From: RPQJ01 sp963707145
GTDB lineage: Bacteria; Pseudomonadota; Gammaproteobacteria; Steroidobacterales; Steroidobacteraceae
Direction: 5' to 3'
DNA: 64,000 bases
Assembly (NCBI GenBank): GCA_963707145.1
Contig: CAVPOQ010000009.1
Location: forward strand, 1-64,000
Part shown: piece after piece, positions 57,564 through 64,000 of the stretch
How positions within the stretch are numbered: position 1 is the first letter of the stretch
How the letters are laid out: each line of letters opens with the position of its first letter
Position numbers and translations under genes: made by a program
Notes under the pieces: model-generated
Told to the model about the DNA's origin: nothing
The model's database searches: none
What the model saw: only the letters and a program-made list of their open reading frames with translations

Positions 57564-58817
57564 TCAGCCGATCTTCGCGGCGACCACGCCGAGGTCGCGC
57601 AGGATGCCCTCGGCGATCGGGCCCGTGTGCCGCTGCTCGCGCTCGCGCGCCAGCACGCGCTCCACGAGCGACGTGTCGAGGTCCAGGAAGGTGAGGTGCT
57701 CGAGCGTGCCGCTCACGGCCGCGTCGAACACGCGCGTGAGCGAGGCTCGGGTGATCGAGCGGCCGCCGAGGCCGGCGACCACCGTGTACACGTCGTCGGC
57801 GGAACCGTGGTAGGCAGCCGAGACGTTGTTCGAGACGATGCCGCCGAGCCCCACGGCGAGGCTCTTCTCGAGCACCACGACACGCTTCGCGCCGGAGAGT
57901 GCCGCGCGCACCGCCGCCGCCGGCCAGGGCCGGAAACAGGAGATGCCGAGCACGCCGATCTTCACGCCGCGCTCGCGCATGGCGTCCACCGTGTCCTTGA
58001 TGGTGCCGAGCACCGAGCCGAGCGCCACGATCACGGTGTCCGCGTCGTCGATGCAGTAGGCGTGCGTCAGGCCGCCGCTCTCCCGGCCGAAGATCTGCCT
58101 GAACTCGCTGGCCCAGGCCGGAATCAGCTCGAGCGCCTGTCGCTGCTTGGCGTGCGCAAGATAGCGCACCTCCATGAAGGCCTCGGGGCCGACCATCGCG
58201 CCGATCGACACCGGGTCGGCGGGGTCGAGCACCTGGCGCGGATCGTAGGGCGGCAGGTAGGCGTCCACCTGCTCCTGCGTCGGCATGTCCACACGCTCGT
58301 AGGCGTGCGTGAGGATGAAGCCATCCATGCACACCATCACCGGCACCGACAGTTCCTCGGCGAGGCGGAATGCCTGGATGTGCAGGTCGAGGGCTTCCTG
58401 GTTGTCCTCGGCGAACAGCTGGATCCAGCCGCAGTCGCGCTGGCTCAGCGCATCGGTGTGGTCGTTCCAGATGTTGATCGGCGCGCCGATGGCGCGGTTG
58501 GCGACCGTCATGACGATCGGCAGACCGAGGCCCGCGGCGTTGAACACCGCCTCGGCCATGAACAGCAGGCCCTGGCTCGCCGTCGCCGTGTAGGCACGCG
58601 CACCGGCTGCCGAGGCACCGATCGCCACCGACATCGCGGCGAACTCGGACTCGACGTTGATGAACTCGCAGGGCTTCAACTGCCCGGCGGAGACCAGCTT
58701 GCCGAGCCCCTCGACGATGTGGGTCTGCGGCGAGATCGGGTAGGCGCAGATCACCTGCGGACGGCACAGTGCCACGGCCTCCGCGACCGCGGCGGAGCCT
58801 TCGACCTGTTTAAGCAC
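57564..58817 (-). CDS. 2-oxoacid:acceptor oxidoreductase alpha subunit
   Basis: A 417-residue subunit with a pyrimidine-binding domain (AYPISPQTHIVE, NVESEFAAMSVAIGASAAG) and the conserved TATASQGLLFMAEAV. It also has NRAIGAPINIWNDHTDAL, then the transketolase C-like domain (ALGSVLGTIKDTVDAMRERG, CFRPWP). It starts with GTG at 58817 and overlaps the gamma-subunit stop by eight bases. Together with gamma and beta it forms the catalytic core that cleaves a 2-oxoacid to acyl-CoA, carbon dioxide and electrons. Confidence 0.92.
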   Translation of the reverse strand: MLKQVEGSAAVAEAVALCRPQVICAYPISPQTHIVEGLGKLVSAGQLKPCEFINVESEFAAMSVAIGASAAGARAYTATASQGLLFMAEAVFNAAGLGLPIVMTVANRAIGAPINIWNDHTDALSQRDCGWIQLFAEDNQEALDLHIQAFRLAEELSVPVMVCMDGFILTHAYERVDMPTQEQVDAYLPPYDPRQVLDPADPVSIGAMVGPEAFMEVRYLAHAKQRQALELIPAWASEFRQIFGRESGGLTHAYCIDDADTVIVALGSVLGTIKDTVDAMRERGVKIGVLGISCFRPWPAAAVRAALSGAKRVVVLEKSLAVGLGGIVSNNVSAAYHGSADDVYTVVAGLGGRSITRASLTRVFDAAVSGTLEHLTFLDLDTSLVERVLAREREQRHTGPIAEGILRDLGVVAAKIG

Positions 58818-59391
58818 GGGCGGCCTCCCGCATCTCCTGGGTGACGAACGCGTGGGCCTCGGTGGCGGCGGCGATGTTGGCCTCGGCCACCTTGGTCGGG
58901 AATTTCTCGCGGATCGCGGCATTCACCGATTCGAGCGAGATCTGCGACGAGATGGCCGCAAAACCACCGAGCAGCGCGGCGTTCGGCAGCGGCCGTCCGA
59001 CATGCTTCAGCGCGATCTCGGTCGCGGGCACGGTGCACATCCGCTCGGCGCGGAAGCCGGCCGCGAAATCCTCGAGCCCCAGCTCCTCGAAGCTGCGGCT
59101 GGTGTTGATCAGGATGTAGCCGTTGGCGGTGAGTCCGCCAAAGACGTCCACCTGGTGGAGCAGGGTGGGGTCCTGGATGATCAGGGCATCCGGCGCCAGG
59201 ATCGGCTCGCGCAGGCGGATCGGCTTCGTGTCGAGCCGACAGAACGCCACCACCGGCGCGCCGGTGCGCTCCGACCCGAAGCTCGGGAAGGCCTGTGCGT
59301 GGCGGCCCTCGCGGAACCCGGCCACCGACAGGAGTTCTGCCGCCGTGACGACGCCCTGGCCGCCGCGACCGTGTATGCGTACCTGGAACAT
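58810..59391 (-). CDS. 2-oxoacid:acceptor oxidoreductase gamma subunit
   Basis: A 193-residue PorG/PadE-type subunit with the CoA/domain-III signature IHGRGGQGVVTAAELL, PSFGSERTGAPVVAF and PNAALLGGFAA. First gene of the operon, order gamma-alpha-beta-flavoprotein. There is no separate delta ferredoxin gene; that function is carried by the C-terminal domain of the fourth gene. Start at the ATG of MFQVRIHG. It is divergent from the DUF885 gene over 169 bases. Confidence 0.92.
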   Translation of the reverse strand: MFQVRIHGRGGQGVVTAAELLSVAGFREGRHAQAFPSFGSERTGAPVVAFCRLDTKPIRLREPILAPDALIIQDPTLLHQVDVFGGLTANGYILINTSRSFEELGLEDFAAGFRAERMCTVPATEIALKHVGRPLPNAALLGGFAAISSQISLESVNAAIREKFPTKVAEANIAAATEAHAFVTQEMREAARA

Positions 59392-59560
59392 GATTCTCCC
59401 GCCCTTTGGCCAATGCGGACCTTGCCCGCACTGGCACGAAATTGGCATCCGTGGCGACACGGATGCGGGTGCGCCCTGTCGCGATGCCGGAAAGCCCCTT
59501 CCCGTGCCGGTCATGATGCGGCAAAGTGCCCGGCCTTCCACGGGCCTGCGGTAACTACCG

Positions 59561-61393
59561 ATGCATCAACGATTCTTGCTGGCCGCCGCCTTGGCGGCCG
59601 TGTTCATTGCCAGCAGCGCCGGCAGCGCGGCGCCCACTGCGTCGAGCGCGCCGGCCGCGGCGCCCGTCGCGGCGACCGCTGCCGCGGCCGCCGAGTCGCG
59701 CCGCCTGCGCGAGCTCGTCGATGGCTACTTCGAGGACTACCTGCGGCTCAATCCGCTGGTCGCCACGTCGATCGGCGACCCGCGCTACGACGACCGCTTC
59801 GAGATCTCGATCTCGCCCGAGTGGCGCGCGCGCGCCGAGCGCCTGGAATTCGACTACCTCGCGAAGCTGAGGGAGGTCGACAAGGCGCGACTGCAGGGCC
59901 AGGACCTGCTGACCTACCAGGTGTTCGAGTCGGCGCGGGAACTCGAGCTCGAGGGTTTCCGCTACCCGGGCCACCTGATGCCGATGAACCAGTTCTACTC
60001 CGTGCCCAACACCTTCGCTCAGCTCGGCTCCGGCAACGGCCTGCAGCCGTTCAAGACGGTGGAGGACTACGAGAAGTTCCTGCGCCGCCTCGACGGCTTC
60101 GTCGCCTGGACCGACCAGGCCATCGTCAACATGCGCGAGGGCGTGACGCGCGGCTACACGCTGCCGAAGGTGCTCACCGAGCGCACGCTGCCGCAGCTCT
60201 CCGCACACGTGGTCGAGCGACCCGAGGACTCGGTGTACTGGGGCCCGGTGCGCAACATGCCCGCGTCGTTCAGTGCGGCCGACCGCGAGCGCATCACCGC
60301 GGCCTACCGCGCCGCGATCGCGGGCAAGGTGGTGCCCAGCTACCGGCGCCTGCACGACTTCATGCGCGACGAGTATCTGCCGCGCGGCCGGACCACCGAC
60401 GGCCTCGGTGCGCTCCCGGACGGCGACAAGTGGTACGCGTACCGGGTCCGGGACATCACCACGACCGACCTCACGCCGGCCCAGATCCACGAGATCGGGC
60501 TCGCGGAGGTGAAGCGCATCCACGGCGAGATGCAGTCGGTGATGGACCGCGTCGGCTTCAAGGGCAGCCTCGACGAGTTCTTCCGGTTCCTGAATACCGA
60601 CCCGCGCTTCGTCTGGCCGAATCGCGAGGCGCTGGTGGCCGGCTACGTGGACATCATGAACCGGGTGGATCCGCAGCTGCCGAAGCTCTTCGACGTGCTG
60701 CCGAAGGCCGCCTACGAGGTGCGCGCGGTCGAGCCGTTCCGCGAGAAGAGCGCCGCCGGCGGCAGCTACCAGGCTGCGAGCGAGGACGGCTCGCGCCCCG
60801 GCATCTTCTACGCCAACACCTACGATCTGAAGGCCCGGCCGAAGTGGGCGATGGAGGCGCTGTCGCTGCACGAGGGCAACCCCGGGCACCACTTCCAGAT
60901 TTCCATCGCCCGCGAGCAGGAGGGCCTGCCGCGGTTCCGCCGCTTCGGCGGCTACACCGCCTACAGCGAGGGCTGGGGCCTGTACGCCGAGTCGCTCGGC
61001 CCCGACCTCGGCATGTACAAGGACCCCTACCAGTATTTCGGGCGGCTCGAGGGCGAGCTGTTCCGCGCCATCCGCCTCGTGGTGGACACCGGCCTGCACG
61101 CGAAGGGCTGGACGCGCGAGCAGGTGCTTGCCTACATCGACGAGAACAGCGCCACCAGCGAGGCGCGCCGCGTCGCCGAGACCGAGCGCTACATGGCGAT
61201 CCCGGGGCAGGCACTCGCCTACAAGCTCGGCCAGCTCCGCATCAGCGAGCTGCGCAGCCGCGCCGAGCGTGAGCTCGGGCCGCGCTTCGACGTGAGGAAG
61301 TTCCACTCGGCCATCCTGATCGACGGTCCGCTGCCGCTCGACGTGCTGGAGGCCAAGGTCGACCGCTGGATCGCAGCCGAGAAGGAGGGTTGA
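59561..61393 (+). CDS. DUF885-family exported protein, putative zinc carboxypeptidase-like hydrolase
   Basis: A 610-residue protein with a signal peptide (LLAAALAAVFIASSAGSAA) and an alanine-rich linker to about 45. It has the family pattern YFEDYLRLNPLVATSIGD and the zinc-site-like HEGNPGHH (H437, E438, H443), plus AYSEGWGLYAE and YIPGQALAYKLG-like IPGQALAYKLGQ. DUF885 members are thought to be metallopeptidases distantly like M32. It is followed 3 bases later by an active M16 peptidase gene, so the peptidase genes here form one unit. Confidence 0.9.
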   Translation: MHQRFLLAAALAAVFIASSAGSAAPTASSAPAAAPVAATAAAAAESRRLRELVDGYFEDYLRLNPLVATSIGDPRYDDRFEISISPEWRARAERLEFDYLAKLREVDKARLQGQDLLTYQVFESARELELEGFRYPGHLMPMNQFYSVPNTFAQLGSGNGLQPFKTVEDYEKFLRRLDGFVAWTDQAIVNMREGVTRGYTLPKVLTERTLPQLSAHVVERPEDSVYWGPVRNMPASFSAADRERITAAYRAAIAGKVVPSYRRLHDFMRDEYLPRGRTTDGLGALPDGDKWYAYRVRDITTTDLTPAQIHEIGLAEVKRIHGEMQSVMDRVGFKGSLDEFFRFLNTDPRFVWPNREALVAGYVDIMNRVDPQLPKLFDVLPKAAYEVRAVEPFREKSAAGGSYQAASEDGSRPGIFYANTYDLKARPKWAMEALSLHEGNPGHHFQISIAREQEGLPRFRRFGGYTAYSEGWGLYAESLGPDLGMYKDPYQYFGRLEGELFRAIRLVVDTGLHAKGWTREQVLAYIDENSATSEARRVAETERYMAIPGQALAYKLGQLRISELRSRAERELGPRFDVRKFHSAILIDGPLPLDVLEAKVDRWIAAEKEG

Positions 61394-61396
61394 GTC

Positions 61397-62779
61397 ATGC
61401 GCGCACCGAAGCGCTTCGCCGCGTCGCTGCTGCTCGCCTGTGCCGTCGCCTCGGCGCAGGCCGCGCCTGCCGCCATCGCCGGCGCCGAGCAGATCGTCTC
61501 GCGCACGCTGCCCAACGGCATGAAGGTTGTCGTCTGGCCCGACCGCGACATCCCGAACGTGGCCATGTACACCTGGTACCGGGTCGGCAGCCGCAACGAG
61601 CGGCCCGGCATCACGGGCATCGCCCATTACTTCGAACACATGATGTTCAACGGCACGAAGGCCCGCGCGCCGGGCGACTTCGACCGCCTGATGGAGGCCG
61701 CCGGCGGCAGCAACAACGCCTACACCAATTCCGACGTGACCGTGTACCAGAACTGGTTCCCGGTCGGCGCGACCGGGCTGATCTTCGACCTCGAGTCCGA
61801 CCGCATGCGCCAGCTCGACTTCGACCCGAAGGTGGTCGAGAGCGAGCGCGGCGTCGTCTACTCCGAGCGCCGCTCCTCGGTGGACAACGACAACTTCGGC
61901 ACGCTGCTGGAGCAGATGCAGGCGACGGCCTATGTCGCGCACCCCTACCAGATCCCGACCATCGGCTGGCCGTCGGACATCGAGGGCTGGACCATCGACG
62001 ACCTGCGCTCGTTCTACCGCCTGTACTACGCGCCGAACAACGCGGTGATGTTCGTGGTCGGGGCCGTGGACCCGGAGCAGGTGTTCGCGCTCGCGGAAAA
62101 ATACCTCGCGCCGCTCGAGGCGCAGGCCGCGCCGCCGCCGGTCACCACCAAGGAGCCGCTGCAGGCCGGCGAGCGGCGCGTGCGCGTGGTCCGCGAGGCG
62201 CAGACGCCGCTGCTGGCGATGGCCTGGCATGGCGGCGCCGCACCCGATCGCGAGTCGCGCGTCATGGAGGTGCTGCTGTCGATCCTGGGTTCGGGCGATT
62301 CCTCGCGGCTGCACCAGCGGCTGGTCGAGAAGGAGCAGGCCGCGGTGCAGGTGGGCACGCAGCTCGAGGCGGGCTTCGACCCCGGCCTCGCCTGGGTCTA
62401 CGCGGTCGTGCCGCCGGGCGGCGACGTTGCACGGACGGAGACGCTGATCGACGAGGAGATCGCGCGCATCGCCAAGGACGGACCCACGCCGGCCGAGCTG
62501 GCCAAGGCCCGCAACCAGGCGCTCGCCGGGTTCTGGCGCGGCCTCGAGACGATCAGCGGCAAGGCGCAGGCGCTCGGCGTCTATGAGGTGTTTCACGGCG
62601 ACTACCGCAAGCTCTTCGAGGCGCCCGGGGTGTACGAGAGCATCACCGCCGAGGACGTGCGCAAGGCGGCCGCGACCGTGCTGCGCACCGAGAACCGCAC
62701 AGTCGGCATCGTCGAGCCGAAGCCGGCCGCGGAAACCACCGGATCAGGCAGCGCTGCCGCGGCAGGAGGTGCGAGATGA
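61397..62779 (+). CDS. M16-family zinc peptidase, catalytic partner
   Basis: A 460-residue exported peptidase with a signal (LLLACAVASAQAA) and one M16 unit. The inverted zinc site HYFEH is at H77, E80 and H81, with a downstream glutamate in VVYSERRSS. It begins 3 bases after the DUF885 stop. Its last codons contain the GGAGG ribosome-binding site of the next gene, whose ATG overlaps its stop by four bases. In bacterial M16B proteins such an active subunit normally pairs with an inactive one, which is exactly what follows. Confidence 0.92.
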   Translation: MRAPKRFAASLLLACAVASAQAAPAAIAGAEQIVSRTLPNGMKVVVWPDRDIPNVAMYTWYRVGSRNERPGITGIAHYFEHMMFNGTKARAPGDFDRLMEAAGGSNNAYTNSDVTVYQNWFPVGATGLIFDLESDRMRQLDFDPKVVESERGVVYSERRSSVDNDNFGTLLEQMQATAYVAHPYQIPTIGWPSDIEGWTIDDLRSFYRLYYAPNNAVMFVVGAVDPEQVFALAEKYLAPLEAQAAPPPVTTKEPLQAGERRVRVVREAQTPLLAMAWHGGAAPDRESRVMEVLLSILGSGDSSRLHQRLVEKEQAAVQVGTQLEAGFDPGLAWVYAVVPPGGDVARTETLIDEEIARIAKDGPTPAELAKARNQALAGFWRGLETISGKAQALGVYEVFHGDYRKLFEAPGVYESITAEDVRKAAATVLRTENRTVGIVEPKPAAETTGSGSAAAAGGAR

Positions 62780-64000
62780 ACCGTCCAAACCTGGCATGGA
62801 GGTGGCTGGCGCCACTGGCGACGGTCTGCCTGCTGCTCGCCAACGGTGCGACGGCGCTGGCCACGACGGCGGCGCCAGGCGCCGTGCGACTGCCGCCGTT
62901 CGAGCGGTTCACGCTGGCCAACGGCGCGCAGGTCGCGCTGATGCCGAAGCGCGACACGCCGATGGTCGCCATGGCCGTGGTGGTGCGGGGCGGGTCGCTC
63001 GCCGATGCGCCCGGGCGCGAGGGCACGGCGGCGCTGCTGGCGAGTCTCATGCAGAAGGGTGCGGGTGCGCGCGACGCCACGCAGTTCGCCGAGGCCATCG
63101 AGGGCGCCGGCGGCGAACTCACGATCGCGGCCGGCGCCGAGAGCCTCGTGCTCGGCGCGAGCTTCCTCGCGCGCGACACGGCACTGATGATCGAACTGGC
63201 CAGCGACGCGCTGCTGCGTCCGCGGCTCTCGCCGGCGGAGTTCGACAAGGAGCGTTCGCTCGCGATCCAGTCGATCGCCGCGGCGAAGGACTCGGATCCG
63301 CGCGCGCTCGTGGGCGAGTACGGCGACGCCTGGCTGTTCCGTGGCCTGCCCTACGGCCGGCCCGTCGGCGGCAGCGAGGAATCGCTCGCCACGGTGACCA
63401 TGGACGACGTCAAGCGCTACTACGACACGCAGGTCGGCGGCGACCGGCTGATCATCGCGGTGGTCGGCGACGTCGACGTCGCAGATGTGCGCCGGCGGCT
63501 CGAAACCGCATTCGGCGGCGTGCAGCGCGCCGCGGCCGCCGCACCGGCGGCCACCGCGGCGCCGCGCCTGCAGGGCCGGCGCGTGCTGCTGGTGGACAAG
63601 CCCGGCGCCACGCAGACTTATTTCTGGCTCGGCAACGTCGGGGCCTCGCGCACCGATCCCGAGCGCACCGCGCAGGCGGTGGTCAATACCGTGTTCGGCG
63701 GTCGCTACACCTCGATGCTCAACACGGAGCTGCGCATCAAGAGCGGGTTGACCTACGGCGCGCGCTCGGGCTTCGACCGGCTCGCGCAGCCGGGCGCCTT
63801 CAGCATCTCGTCGTTCACGGCGACCGAGACGACCGTGCCGGCGATCGACCTGGCGCTCGCCACGCTCGACCGCCTGCATCGCGACGGTCTCGACCCCACG
63901 ACGCTCGCCTCGGCCAGGACCTACCTGCTCGGCCAGTTCCCGCCGACGATCGAGACCAATGGTGCGCTCGCCGGCCGGCTCGCCGACCTGCTGCTCTATG
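62776..64000 (+). CDS. M16-family peptidase homologue, inactive partner (cut by window edge)
   Basis: The frame from ATG 62776 runs to the right edge (408 codons visible). It has a signal (LAPLATVCLLLANGATALA) and an M16 fold beginning FERFTLANGAQVALMPKRD. The zinc motif position reads GTAALLASLMQKG, with no HxxEH, so it is probably the substrate-binding, non-catalytic half. The RRXXX-type late motif GLTYGARSGFDRL is present, as in M16B beta-type chains. It is translationally coupled (ATGA) to the active peptidase. The 3' end is outside the window. Confidence 0.9.
   Translation, partial: MNRPNLAWRWLAPLATVCLLLANGATALATTAAPGAVRLPPFERFTLANGAQVALMPKRDTPMVAMAVVVRGGSLADAPGREGTAALLASLMQKGAGARDATQFAEAIEGAGGELTIAAGAESLVLGASFLARDTALMIELASDALLRPRLSPAEFDKERSLAIQSIAAAKDSDPRALVGEYGDAWLFRGLPYGRPVGGSEESLATVTMDDVKRYYDTQVGGDRLIIAVVGDVDVADVRRRLETAFGGVQRAAAAAPAATAAPRLQGRRVLLVDKPGATQTYFWLGNVGASRTDPERTAQAVVNTVFGGRYTSMLNTELRIKSGLTYGARSGFDRLAQPGAFSISSFTATETTVPAIDLALATLDRLHRDGLDPTTLASARTYLLGQFPPTIETNGALAGRLADLLLY

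Overview
The window is a GC-rich chromosomal stretch, densely coded with no gene-free gap above 300 bases. It looks like an aerobic, Gram-negative proteobacterium. The signs are glutathione-dependent formaldehyde enzymes, lipoproteins, an outer-membrane OmpW/OmpA protein, RlpA, PQQ dehydrogenase and proteobacterial IS1182-type transposase remnants. A high-GC gammaproteobacterium of the Steroidobacterales/Nevskiales kind is my best guess. That is inferred from gene content only and is not a firm placement.

Layout. 1-5.9 kb: a frame-broken D-aminoacylase-like lipoprotein, a membrane GGDEF/EAL protein, and gltD. 5.9-10.5 kb: gltB, with a candidate promoter upstream. 10.7-22.6 kb: mostly single genes, namely a GlsB/YeaQ membrane protein, short RlpA, two convergent overlapping HSL-type hydrolases, AlkB, a mono-haem lipoprotein, PQQ alcohol dehydrogenase with a haem tail, an amidase, a membrane protein, class I HMG-CoA reductase, an iron alcohol dehydrogenase and a small exported protein. 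22.6-28.4 kb: lipid-type genes (acyl-CoA ligase, a DUF3047-like protein, a broken wax ester synthase/DGAT, DUF2505) interrupted by two transposase stubs joined tail to tail. 28.5-34.0 kb: a tightly coupled five-gene minus-strand operon (ThDP enzyme, BASS transporter, epimerase/dehydratase, SDR, zinc alcohol dehydrogenase). Its pathway I do not recognise.

34-41 kb: a TSUP permease; a plus-strand set (exported methyltransferase-like protein, sulfotransferase, class IV aminotransferase); and the formaldehyde module (S-formylglutathione hydrolase, a second GlsB protein, S-(hydroxymethyl)glutathione dehydrogenase with a coupled membrane protein). 41-49.5 kb: a VNG-repeat exported beta-solenoid-like protein, a PhoX/DUF839 protein convergent with it across a strong hairpin, a CpcT/CpeT-DUF1330 fusion, and a coupled operon of amylase lipoprotein, Kef-type antiporter and DUF2891 protein. 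49.5-54.9 kb: a two-domain M16 peptidase, a highly structured ompW-ompA gene with promoter and terminator, and a second exported methyltransferase-like protein. 54.9-59.4 kb: a four-gene 2-oxoacid:acceptor oxidoreductase operon whose last gene fuses a GltD-like flavoprotein to a ferredoxin. 59.5-64 kb: a DUF885 protein and a tandem active/inactive M16 peptidase pair, the last cut by the window edge.

Three points in the sequence look like single-base frame breaks: one near 225 and two in the wax ester synthase. They could be real decay or assembly indels. I saw no rRNA, tRNA, CRISPR array, phage or conjugation genes.
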